Below are positions 1 through 4,895 of a DNA stretch of 7,643 nucleotides, one piece after another. A program made the position numbers and the translations under genes. Numbering within the stretch: position 1 is the stretch's first letter; each line of letters opens with the position of its first letter. The stretch spans positions 1-7,643 of the forward strand of contig JAEYTN010000532.1 in assembly GCA_023433985.1 (NCBI GenBank), in the 5' to 3' direction. The stretch comes from Pseudomonadota bacterium (lineage in GTDB: Bacteria > Pseudomonadota > Alphaproteobacteria > Rhizobiales > Devosiaceae). The notes under the pieces were generated by a model. It was not told the DNA's origin and ran no database searches. It worked only from the letters and a program-made list of their open reading frames with translations.

Positions 1-947
1 TGAAGCCAACCTTTGCGCTGATTCCCAATACCGGCGTGGCACCGCTGGCGGGCTCGACCCGCGACGTGGTGGGCCCGCATGCGCGCACCGTGCGCGACGC
101 GGCGCTGTTGCTGGATGTGCTGGCCGGCTACACCCCGGCCGACCCCAAGACGGTGGCGGCGATCGGCAACGTGCCGGCTGGCGGCTACACCGCGAAGCTG
201 TCGGACACCGCGCTGAGGGGCAAGCGGCTCGGGCTCTATGGGGCAGGGTGGCGCAAGAAGCCGATCGCCGAGGAGACCGGGGTGCTCTATGCGGCGGCGC
301 TCGAGGAACTGAAGGCGCGCGGCGCCGTGCTGGTGGAGGACCCGTTCCTCGGCACCGAGTTCAACACGCTGGCGCTGGGCGAAGGCTTCGATCCGCGCGG
401 GCTCGAGTCGATCGCGCACGACTTCGAGAATTTCCTGCGGCGGATGGGGAGCCCGGTGGCGAACTCGTACGCCGCGCTGAAGGCGCTGCTGCCCTCCGAT
501 CCGTTCGGCGAGGGTGGGCCGCTCGAAATCCACGCCAGGCGGCCGGTGCTGGCGCAATCGCTCAAGGATCCGACCATCCCGCCCGACCTGAGCGAGTTCC
601 TCGCGGCGCGCGAGGCCTACCTGCGCGTGGTGAACGCGGTGATGACGGAGCACGGGCTCGACGGCCTCGTCTTCCCGCAATCCGAGGCGCCGCTGCCGGG
701 TATCTTTTCGAAGGACGAGTATCCGGCGACGACCGTGTCGGAAATCAACATCGCGGGCCTGCCCGGTGTCACGGTGCCGGCCGGGCAATATACCAATGGC
801 GCGCCATTCGCGCTGATCTTCGTCGGCCGCATGTGGAGCGAGGCCGACCTGCTCGCCTTCGCCTACGACTACGAGCAGGCGACCAAGCACCGCATCGTGC
901 CCGAGCTGGTGGAAACGCCCTATCCGGTGCCCGCGAACACCGCCTGA
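1..947 (+). CDS. Amidase-signature family hydrolase, C-terminal part (5' end outside window)
   Basis: Amidase-signature enzymes hydrolyse amide bonds with a Ser-cisSer-Lys triad. The frame is open from base 3, which gives about 314 residues. It begins with the KPT segment that follows the catalytic serine in this family, then the block GSTRDVVGPHARTVRDAA, the usual post-active-site signature (S..D..GP.ARTV.DAA). Near the end, INIAGLPGVTVPAG is the conserved late strand/loop, and an Ala/Asp-rich helix ending in ATKHR closes the domain, as in GatA-like and other AS amidases. The catalytic Lys and both Ser residues lie off the left edge, so activity cannot be judged and the substrate is unknown. 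The GTG at 36 is an internal codon, not the start. The full protein would be about 450-500 residues by family norm. The stop TGA is at 945-947, five bases before a GC-rich hairpin. Family assignment is firm; substrate specificity is not known. Confidence 0.93.
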   Translation, partial: KPTFALIPNTGVAPLAGSTRDVVGPHARTVRDAALLLDVLAGYTPADPKTVAAIGNVPAGGYTAKLSDTALRGKRLGLYGAGWRKKPIAEETGVLYAAALEELKARGAVLVEDPFLGTEFNTLALGEGFDPRGLESIAHDFENFLRRMGSPVANSYAALKALLPSDPFGEGGPLEIHARRPVLAQSLKDPTIPPDLSEFLAAREAYLRVVNAVMTEHGLDGLVFPQSEAPLPGIFSKDEYPATTVSEINIAGLPGVTVPAGQYTNGAPFALIFVGRMWSEADLLAFAYDYEQATKHRIVPELVETPYPVPANTA

Positions 948-951
948 GACT

Positions 952-984
952 GCCGCCTCCGCCGCCATTTGCGGCCGGGGCGGC
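952..984 (+). terminator. GC-rich hairpin just after the amidase gene (possible terminator, no U tract)
   Basis: Bases 952-965 pair with 971-984: 13 base pairs, two single-base bulges (T958 and C976) and a 5-base loop (966-970). It starts five bases after the amidase stop, a typical place for a terminator. No T run follows, so if it terminates it would do so weakly, or act as a 3'-end stabiliser. The base pairing is seen directly; function is inferred. Confidence 0.35.
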
Positions 985-1029
985 TGCTGGCCGGTGCGGC
1001 GCTGCCCTGGCCCGGAACCCGGACACGTT

Positions 1030-1046
1030 GGAGATCATTGATCACC
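1030..1046. promoter_or_regulatory. Palindrome upstream of the Crp/Fnr-type regulator (candidate operator)
   Basis: GATCA-T-TGATC (1033-1043) is a perfect inverted repeat with a one-base centre. It is flanked by GG/CC pairs at 1030-1031 and 1045-1046 with one mismatch (1032/1044). It lies 32 bases before the regulator's ATG, in otherwise GC-rich intergenic DNA. The half-sites contain the TGAT element used by Fnr-like proteins, but in the opposite arrangement to the canonical TTGAT-N4-ATCAA site. An autoregulatory or other operator role is inference. No convincing -35/-10 pair was found beside it. Confidence 0.3.
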
Positions 1047-1075
1047 CAGTGCACGGAGGGCGAACTCAGGGACCA

Positions 1076-1858
1076 ATGCTGGACGCAATGCCGGAGCCGG
1101 CTCAGTCAGGATCGGATGTCTTTCTGCTGAAACTGTCGCACGGCGCCGCGCTCACGGAGGCGGACGAGCAGACGGTTCGTGCCCTGACCGGCAACGCCAA
1201 GGACTATCGCGCTCGGCAGATGATCCTGATGGAAGGGGATGTGCCCAGTCACCTGTTCCTGATCCAGAGCGGCTGGGTCTACCGCCAGAAGTACCTCGAG
1301 AACGGCAAGCGGCAGATCATCAACGTGCTGTTGCCTGGCGATCTTGCCGGTCCGTTCGGCGCGCTGCCGCCGATGATCACCCATTCCATCCGCGCGGCAA
1401 CGGCCGTCACGGCCTCCCTGATCGATCCGGGCCGACTGCGGCTGGCGGCGGAGGACAGCGCCACGCTGGGGCAGGCACTCTGGTGGGACCTGCTGCTGGC
1501 AACCGTCAGCGCGCAGGAGCGCGCGGTGACGCTTGGTGCCCTCGATGCCATGGAGCGCGTCGGCCATCTGTTCTGCGAACTGCACCATCGCCTGTCGATC
1601 ACCGGCCAGGTGCAGGCAGGGGAGTTCGACATGCCCATGACCCAGGCCGACATAGGGGACACGGTCGGGCTGTCGACCGTGCATGTGAACCGCTGCATGC
1701 AGGAGCTGCGCGCCACCGGCCTGCTCTCGTTCTCCGGCGGCCGGGCCAGGGTCCACAACTTCAAGGCATTGGCCTCGCGTTCCATGTTCGAGGCGCCGGC
1801 CTACTACCCGCCGCGTCCCGTGGACACCCTGCCCACGAGCGCGATGTGTCGCCGATGA
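1076..1858 (+). CDS. Crp/Fnr family transcriptional regulator
   Basis: A cytoplasmic DNA-binding regulator of 260 residues, close to the usual 220-250. Residues ~30-145 form a cyclic-nucleotide-binding-type beta-barrel (RQMILMEGDVPSHLFLIQSG, then LLPGDLAG). A long dimer helix follows (~145-172), then a winged helix-turn-helix at ~186-230 (TQADIGDTVGLSTVHVNRCM, then ELRATGLL). The four-cysteine Fe-S pattern of true Fnr is absent; the only Cys are at 166, 207 and 258. The cAMP-binding R-S pair of Crp is not evident either, so the effector is unknown. The open frame extends far upstream, but that extension is Arg/Ala-rich shadow of the amidase. ATG 1076, with AGGGA just before it, is the first credible start; ATG 1088 is an alternative. 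The stop overlaps the ATG of the next small ORF (ATGA), which suggests translational coupling. A palindrome lies 32 bases upstream. Confidence 0.93.
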   Translation: MLDAMPEPAQSGSDVFLLKLSHGAALTEADEQTVRALTGNAKDYRARQMILMEGDVPSHLFLIQSGWVYRQKYLENGKRQIINVLLPGDLAGPFGALPPMITHSIRAATAVTASLIDPGRLRLAAEDSATLGQALWWDLLLATVSAQERAVTLGALDAMERVGHLFCELHHRLSITGQVQAGEFDMPMTQADIGDTVGLSTVHVNRCMQELRATGLLSFSGGRARVHNFKALASRSMFEAPAYYPPRPVDTLPTSAMCRR

Positions 1859-2007
1859 GGGACGCGCCGGAGGATCGGGCGTTGCATGAAAGGGCCGAGG
1901 ATCTGGAGGCGCAGAATGCGCGCTACCGTCGCCTGCTGGAGCAGGCGAGCGCCCCAACGAGCTGCGGAACCGGCAGCGAGACCTCGTCGCCACGCTGCGG
2001 CAGGTGA
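1855..2007 (+). CDS. Small coiled-coil ORF, apparently frameshifted near its middle
   Basis: Not a recognised family. The ATG at 1855 overlaps the TGA of the Crp/Fnr-type gene (ATGA), so it could be translated by coupling. As written it encodes 50 residues. The first ~33 are highly charged and helical (HERAEDLEAQNARYRRLLEQ), like a short coiled coil. After the CCCC run at 1952-1955 the reading becomes Pro/Ser/Thr/Cys-rich and loses that character. The same helical pattern continues instead in the frame starting at 1956 (NELRNRQRDLVATLRQVIRR) up to a TGA at 2025-2027. An intact version would be about 57 residues, all coiled coil. The shift may be a sequencing error, a real mutation or a programmed event. 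Its role may be linked to the regulator it overlaps, but that is only inferred from position. Confidence 0.5.
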   Translation: MRDAPEDRALHERAEDLEAQNARYRRLLEQASAPTSCGTGSETSSPRCGR

Positions 2008-2018
2008 TACGGAGGGAA

Positions 2019-2038
2019 GCCGGCTGAAGCTTTCCGGC
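2019..2038 (-). terminator. Weak hairpin downstream of tRNA-Ser (possible terminator)
   Basis: GCCGG (2019-2023) pairs with CCGGC (2034-2038) across a 10-base loop. On the minus strand it follows the tRNA 3' end by about 36 bases and is followed by TTCCCTCC rather than a true U tract. The short stem and large loop make it a weak candidate. It could also serve the small coiled-coil ORF on the plus strand, whose shifted-frame stop lies inside it. Confidence 0.18.
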
Positions 2039-2074
2039 CCGCGCTCGGAACACGTAGTGCGTCGCTGAAGGGAG

Positions 2075-2164
2075 TGGCGGAGAGGATGGGATTCGAACCC
2101 ACGAGACGGTTCCCCGTCTGCACCCTTAGCAGGGGTGTGCCTTCGACCACTCGGCCACCTCTCC
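2075..2164 (-). tRNA. tRNA-Ser (anticodon GCT)
   Basis: On the minus strand, 90 bases including an encoded CCA fold into a class II tRNA. The acceptor stem GGAGAGG pairs with CCTCTCC. The D arm has GGCCGAGTGGTCGAAGGC character, and the anticodon stem is CACCC/GGGTG around the loop CTGCTAA. The long variable stem AGACGG/CCGTCT is diagnostic of serine or leucine tRNAs, and the T loop is TTCGAAT. The anticodon GCT (complement at 2128-2130) reads AGC/AGT serine codons. The discriminator base is G and CCA is encoded at 2077-2075. It lies downstream of the GST gene on the same strand but has its own promoter. No integrase or duplicated 3' end suggesting an integration event is visible. Confidence 0.97.
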
Positions 2165-2174
2165 GTCGAGGGTC

Positions 2175-2203
2175 GCATAGCCGCTCACCCGCTCAGGGGC
2201 AAG
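2175..2203 (-). promoter_or_regulatory. Promoter of tRNA-Ser
   Basis: On the minus strand, CTTGCC (2203-2198) and CTATGC (2180-2175) are separated by exactly 17 bases and end 10 bases before the tRNA 5' end. This matches 5/6 and 4/6 positions of the alphaproteobacterial housekeeping pattern CTTGAC-N17-CTATAT. The distance predicts a start only a few bases before the mature tRNA, as is common for tRNA genes. The match is seen in the sequence; activity is inferred. Confidence 0.6.
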
Positions 2204-2266
2204 CGCTTTTTCTGGCGGGGCGGGCGCCGTGGGAGCGTCCGCCTGCAGAATGGCTGGCCGGCGCGC

Positions 2267-2983
2267 TCAGCGCTGATTGAACATGATCTTGAAGGCGTCC
2301 TTGTCGGTCTGCACCGAGATGTTCTGGCTGGGGTCGAGCGTGATGGCGAGCGCCTTGGCAACCGCCGGCCGCTCCGTTACCCGCTGCCGCCAGGCCTCGA
2401 AGGCCGCGAACTCGCCAGGCGCGATGCCGTGGTTGTCGGAGCCGCGCGACCAGTCGAAAATGGCCATGTCGGCGATCGAATAGTCGCCCGCCACGTATTC
2501 CTTGCCCTCGGCCACGGAGGCCTGCAGCTGCGTGTCGAGCACGCGGTAGAGCCGGTGGGCCTCGTCCTGGTAGCGCTTGATGGCGTAGGGAATCTTCTCG
2601 GGCGCATAGCGCGAGAAGTGGTTGTTCTGCCCCAGCATGGGGCCGAAGCCGCCGACCTGCCAGAACAGCCACTCGTCGATCTTGATCCGCTCGCGCGAGG
2701 TGGTGCCGTAGAACTTGCCGAACTTCTCGGCCAGGTATTTGAGGATCGCACCAGACTCGAAGATCGAGATCGGTTCGCCCTCCGGACCCTCGGGGTCGAC
2801 GATGGCGGGGATCTTGTTGTTGGGCGAAATCGCCAGGAATTCCGGCTTGAACTGGTCGCCCCGGCCGATGTTGATCGGCGTGATGTTGTAGGGCAGCCCG
2901 AGCTCCTCGAGCATGATGGTGATCTTCCGCCCGTTGGGCGTGGCGGCATAATAAAGCTCGATCGGCTTGTTCTGGGCGGGCAT
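2267..2983 (-). CDS. Glutathione S-transferase, YfcG/Ure2p-like (disulfide-bond oxidoreductase type)
   Basis: A cytoplasmic glutathione-dependent enzyme of 238 residues (E. coli YfcG has 215). The N-terminal thioredoxin-like domain (~7-92) carries TPNG at 15-18. In YfcG the corresponding Thr and Asn contact the glutathione sulfur, in place of the catalytic Tyr/Ser/Cys of classical GSTs. It is followed by SPNNKIPAIVDP and the FESGAILKYLAEK glutathione-binding helix. The helical C-terminal domain (~98-225) has WLFWQVGGFGPMLGQNNHF and IPYAIKRYQDE, both typical of the YfcG/YghU (nu-class) branch, and YSIADMAIFDW. Expected chemistry is glutathione-dependent disulfide reduction or thiol peroxidation; the natural substrate is unknown. 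ATG 2983 has only a weak purine stretch upstream (AAGAAAA). An upstream in-frame extension is unlikely because the family N-terminus (IELYYAATPNG) fits this start. A promoter with an embedded palindrome precedes it. Confidence 0.95.
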   Translation of the reverse strand: MPAQNKPIELYYAATPNGRKITIMLEELGLPYNITPINIGRGDQFKPEFLAISPNNKIPAIVDPEGPEGEPISIFESGAILKYLAEKFGKFYGTTSRERIKIDEWLFWQVGGFGPMLGQNNHFSRYAPEKIPYAIKRYQDEAHRLYRVLDTQLQASVAEGKEYVAGDYSIADMAIFDWSRGSDNHGIAPGEFAAFEAWRQRVTERPAVAKALAITLDPSQNISVQTDKDAFKIMFNQR

Positions 2984-3014
2984 TAGCGATTTTCTTGTTA
3001 GCTGCAGGGAAGGT

Positions 3015-3033
3015 CGCGGGCAGGGCGCCCGCG
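3015..3033 (-). promoter_or_regulatory. Strong GC hairpin in the GST leader
   Basis: CGCGGGC (3015-3021) and GCCCGCG (3027-3033) form a perfect 7-bp all-GC stem with a 5-base loop, 32 bases before the GST start codon. If the promoter at 3049-3076 is real, this hairpin lies within the transcribed leader of the GST mRNA. There is no U tract after it, so it is a poor classical terminator. A structural or translational effect is possible but inferred. Confidence 0.3.
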
Positions 3034-3048
3034 GGGGGAGGCCGCCAC

Positions 3049-3076
3049 TCTATCGGCACTCGCCGATGAATGGCAA
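3049..3076 (-). promoter_or_regulatory. Predicted GST promoter with an internal palindrome (candidate operator)
   Basis: On the minus strand, TTGCCA (3076-3071; 5/6 to TTGACA) and GATAGA (3054-3049; 3/6 to TATAAT) are 16 bases apart, about 65 bases before the GST ATG. The spacer is nearly filled by a perfect inverted repeat, ATCGGC-ACTC-GCCGAT (3052-3067), which also overlaps the -10. A dyad between and across the -35 and -10 is a common position for a repressor, or for a MerR-like activator. Which protein binds is unknown. The same dyad could alternatively be a 3'-end hairpin for the 3538-3095 gene, though no U tract follows. Confidence 0.35.
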
Positions 3077-3094
3077 CCCGACCCCCGGGAGCAG

Positions 3095-3538
3095 CTAGAT
3101 GCGGCGGATGCGCAGGTGCGGCTCGCCATCGCTGGTGTGCGACACCGACACGCCGTGCAGGTCCACCGTGGAACGCAGACGCTGGCGGTACATCGGGCCG
3201 ATCAGCTTCGACTTCGACACGTCGATCGGGTGGTCGGCCTTCACCGTCACCTCGTAGTGCTGCATCGAGCTGAGAAGGTTCACGCCGATCACGAGACCGG
3301 TGAACGGATTGCCCAGGTACGTGCCCTTGACGCGCTGGCCGACCTGCACCGGGCTCGCCACGCGCTCGGGAATCGAGGCCGAAGCGGTGTTCCAGTCCCG
3401 GTAGCCGTGGGCGCGGGCCACTTCCTCTAGCGCGGCGCCGTGGCTGAGCGGTGTGCCTCCGAGCGCGCGTTCGGCGCGCAGCGCCTTGGCCTCGGCCTTG
3501 AGCGTGGCGGTGGACGGGGTATCGAGAGAGAAAGTCAT
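3095..3538 (-). CDS. Glyoxalase-superfamily-related protein (Glyoxalase_8-like N-terminus)
   Basis: A 147-residue soluble protein. Residues ~10-55 (TLKAEAKALRAERALGG, then LSHGAALEEVARAHGYRDWN) closely resemble the small helical domain called Glyoxalase_8 in many proteobacterial 'glyoxalase superfamily' proteins. That domain has the pattern LK..AKaLR......lsHg.aLe.vA...GyrdWN. Residues ~58-147 are strand-rich (VQVGQRVKGTYLGNPFTGLV, YEVTVKADHP, VDLHGVSVSHT, PHLRIRRI) and look like a beta-barrel add-on that I do not recognise. No metal-binding glyoxalase fold is evident, so enzymatic activity should not be assumed. ATG 3538 is supported by GAGGA six bases upstream. The gene lies upstream of the GST on the same strand, 111 bases apart, but that GST has its own predicted promoter. 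No membrane or signal segments are seen. Confidence 0.75.
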   Translation of the reverse strand: MTFSLDTPSTATLKAEAKALRAERALGGTPLSHGAALEEVARAHGYRDWNTASASIPERVASPVQVGQRVKGTYLGNPFTGLVIGVNLLSSMQHYEVTVKADHPIDVSKSKLIGPMYRQRLRSTVDLHGVSVSHTSDGEPHLRIRRI

Positions 3539-3623
3539 GTCGTCCTCATCTGCTGGGGCGGAGTTTTCTCATGGGGCTCGCCTTGCCATGAACCGCCTGT
3601 GCATAGGAGCGATCATGTATGGG

Positions 3624-3638
3624 CGCGGAAGCTCCGCG
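3624..3638. promoter_or_regulatory. Palindrome in the divergent intergenic region
   Basis: CGCGGA-AGC-TCCGCG is a perfect 6-bp inverted repeat with a 3-base centre, located between the divergently oriented 147-aa gene (start 3538) and the 61-aa gene (start 3795). It could be an operator shared by both directions. The surrounding 256 bases hold no other clear signal except a TATGAT (3698-3703) resembling a plus-strand -10, for which I found no good -35. Confidence 0.22.
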
Positions 3639-3794
3639 GCTGGACTTCACCATCGGGTTTCCCCGGCGAGCGGCAGGCGCCAGCAGCCAAGGCGGGATAT
3701 GATGGAGGGGACGGCCAATGTCAAGGACGGGAGCCGCACGGTCGACTGGCGCGTCCGCCGCTGCTACACGGGGCGCCCGAACCCCTCTGGAGCC

Positions 3795-3980
3795 ATGCCC
3801 GTGCCCGCGACCGGCGACCTCACCCGACTGAAGCGCGAGATCGAGGCGCTGCGCGAACTGGTGACGCGGCCCCGCGCCAGCGCGGCGGCGCTGACCCCGG
3901 CCGAGCGCATGGCGCTGCGCGGCGAGGTCGACAAGTTCATCCAGTCGCTCGACGAGATTCGCGACAAGCTGAAGAGCTGA
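3795..3980 (+). CDS. Small helical protein of unknown function
   Basis: A 61-residue, highly charged, mostly helical protein. Two amphipathic segments (LTRLKREIEALRELVTR and GEVDKFIQSLDEIRDKLK) flank an Ala/Pro-rich linker with LTPAERMALR, which suggests a helical hairpin or short coiled coil. I do not recognise a family. The frame stays open upstream, and ATG codons at 3699 and 3702, preceded by AAGG, could start a 92- or 93-residue version. However, the added part is Arg/Cys-rich and unlike the rest. ATG 3795 is chosen because coding character begins there, although its GGAG is only two to three bases from the ATG. The stop is 3 bases before the next gene, so the two are almost certainly translated from one message. 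Confidence 0.7.
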   Translation: MPVPATGDLTRLKREIEALRELVTRPRASAAALTPAERMALRGEVDKFIQSLDEIRDKLKS

Positions 3981-3983
3981 GCC

Positions 3984-4292
3984 ATGTTCGTGGTCGAACT
4001 GTTCATCCCGCTCGACAAGCCCGACGGCGCGCCGACCCCGCCCGAAACGCTGGAGCGCATCAAGTCCGAGCTGACCGAGCGCTTCGGTGGCGTGACGGCG
4101 TTCCTGCAATCGCCGGCCGAGGGCGCCTGGAAGCCGGAGCGCCAGCCCGTGATCCACGATCGCGTCGCGATCTTCGAGGTGATGGTGAAGGACGTCGATA
4201 CCGCGTGGTGGCGCGGCTACCGGCAGGGGCTCGAGGCCGAGCTGGAGCAGGAACAGATCCTGGCCCGGCTCTACCAGGTCACGGTGCTCTGA
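3984..4292 (+). CDS. Conserved-looking hypothetical protein, 102 aa
   Basis: A soluble protein of 102 residues with alternating strands and helices. MFVVELFIPL is the first strand, followed by ETLERIKSELTERFGG (helix), VTAFLQSPAEGAWKP, RVAIFEVMVKD (strand), AWWRGYRQGLEAELEQEQI (helix) and LARLYQVTVL (last strand). This beta-alpha-beta-beta-alpha-beta order suggests a ferredoxin-like (ACT- or dimeric-barrel-like) fold. I recall similar uncharacterised proteins in other proteobacteria but no named function. It starts 3 bases after the 61-aa gene's stop, with its weak ribosome site (GAAGAG) inside that gene, consistent with coupling. It ends 3 bases before the stop of the opposing 71-aa gene. 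Confidence 0.78.
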   Translation: MFVVELFIPLDKPDGAPTPPETLERIKSELTERFGGVTAFLQSPAEGAWKPERQPVIHDRVAIFEVMVKDVDTAWWRGYRQGLEAELEQEQILARLYQVTVL

Positions 4293-4295
4293 AGA

Positions 4296-4511
4296 TCAGG
4301 GATACTGGTCGATCAGGTCCGAGATGCCGCTGAGCTTGTGCCACTCGAGAATCACGCCGGCCTGGTACTTTCCGGTCTCGCGATGGGCGTCGAACTCGGC
4401 GCGGGCCGCTTCGAGCGTGTCGAAGTCGAGGCGCAGGGCAGGACCGCCGGAAAACCGGTCGGCATTCTCCCACAGCACGACCTGATACTGCTTCGCCTGG
4501 ACGTGGATCAT
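4296..4511 (-). CDS. Small hypothetical protein, 71 aa
   Basis: Soluble protein of 71 residues, family not recognised. It opens with a strand-like segment (KQYQVVLWENADRF), followed by LDFDTLEAARAEFDAH (helix), then TGKYQAGVILEWHKLSG and a terminal DLIDQYP. This order looks like a small alpha/beta domain. A GTG at 4523 would add four residues, but ATG 4511 is preferred because GGAGGG sits four to five bases before it. The gene converges on the 102-aa gene with 3 bases between the stops, leaving no room for a separate terminator, so the two transcripts must overlap at their 3' ends. Upstream the DNA is unusually AT-rich (TATGAATAAG on the minus strand), suitable for a -10 element, but no good -35 was found. 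Confidence 0.75.
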   Translation of the reverse strand: MIHVQAKQYQVVLWENADRFSGGPALRLDFDTLEAARAEFDAHRETGKYQAGVILEWHKLSGISDLIDQYP

Positions 4512-4635
4512 TGAGCCCTCCACGGTTTCTTATTCATATTCGCGGCGAACGTGAACCCGGAAATTTGCCTTTGGAGCCCATGAGTTGACCTGGGCGCGAA
4601 CGCGGCCCGGTTCAAATTCCCGCGAGCCCCCGCTT

Positions 4636-4650
4636 CTGTCAGACAGCTGT
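4636..4650. promoter_or_regulatory. Overlapping palindromes upstream of the 68-aa gene (candidate operator)
   Basis: CTGTC-A-GACAG (4636-4646) is a perfect dyad and overlaps a second perfect dyad, ACAGCTGT (4643-4650). Both lie about 27-40 bases before the ATG at 4677, in the 165-base gap between two divergent small genes. A TTGACC at 4585-4590 is a fair -35, but no -10 follows at the right distance. The symmetry is seen directly; regulator binding is inferred. Confidence 0.25.
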
Positions 4651-4676
4651 AAGCTTGGCCTGCCTACGCTTCCGGC

Positions 4677-4883
4677 ATGACGCAGAAACGACACTCCCGT
4701 TTCCTCGATCAGTGCCGCCCCGGCGACGTGGTGGAGATCAGGAAGCTCGCGCCCGACGGGGTGCGCTGGGAGCCGGCCATCCTAGAGTATATCGATCGCT
4801 CGCGCATGGTCGCGACGCTGTCGGACGGCGCCCGCATGCAGATGCTGAGATCGAGCTTGGACGTTCGCGCGCCCCGGGGCTAA
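4677..4883 (+). CDS. Small hypothetical protein, 68 aa
   Basis: A 68-residue soluble, basic protein. RPGDVVEIRKLAPDGVRWEP, then AILEYIDRSRMVATLSDG and ARMQMLRSSLDVR read as four or five short strands, like an SH3-like or small beta-barrel domain. I do not recognise a family. In the same frame a TAA at 4650 blocks any upstream start, and ATG 4677 is the only start codon after it. There is no Shine-Dalgarno sequence in front of it, so it may be leaderless or poorly translated. Codon use matches the neighbours. The SDR gene follows 65 bases later on the same strand across a GC hairpin. Confidence 0.65.
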   Translation: MTQKRHSRFLDQCRPGDVVEIRKLAPDGVRWEPAILEYIDRSRMVATLSDGARMQMLRSSLDVRAPRG

Positions 4884-4895
4884 GGTGCGCGCCGC

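Noticed and set aside
248..1075. N-terminal extension of the Crp/Fnr-type gene giving a 536-residue fusion
   Set aside because: The extra ~276 residues are Arg/Ala/Gly-rich shadow of the amidase frame and of GC-rich intergenic DNA. The family N-terminus fits a start at 1076 with a purine-rich site before it.
1106..2053. A 315-codon minus-strand frame across the regulator
   Set aside because: No recognisable domain, and a composition typical of an antisense shadow. The regulator on the plus strand has clear domains.
2075..2164. tRNA-Ser as an integration (att) site for a mobile element
   Set aside because: No integrase, no duplicated tRNA 3' end and no change of composition are seen on either side in this window.
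2183..2211. Imperfect hairpin followed by CTTTTT on the plus strand, resembling a terminator
   Set aside because: No plus-strand transcript ends here. The GGGCAAG bases are better explained as the -35 of the tRNA-Ser promoter on the minus strand, and the stem is imperfect.
2193..3059. A 288-codon minus-strand frame overlapping the GST gene
   Set aside because: Same strand but a different frame from a clear YfcG-like GST; the product is low in complexity and carries no domain.
4293..4295. Possible read-through or fusion between the 102-aa and 71-aa genes
   Set aside because: The genes are on opposite strands and converge. Both stops are intact, so this is overlap of transcripts rather than fusion.
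3440..4333. Long open frames on both strands over the 61-aa and 102-aa genes
   Set aside because: They are Arg/Ala-rich, have no domain and run across obvious gene boundaries. The small proteins have balanced composition and well-placed starts and stops.
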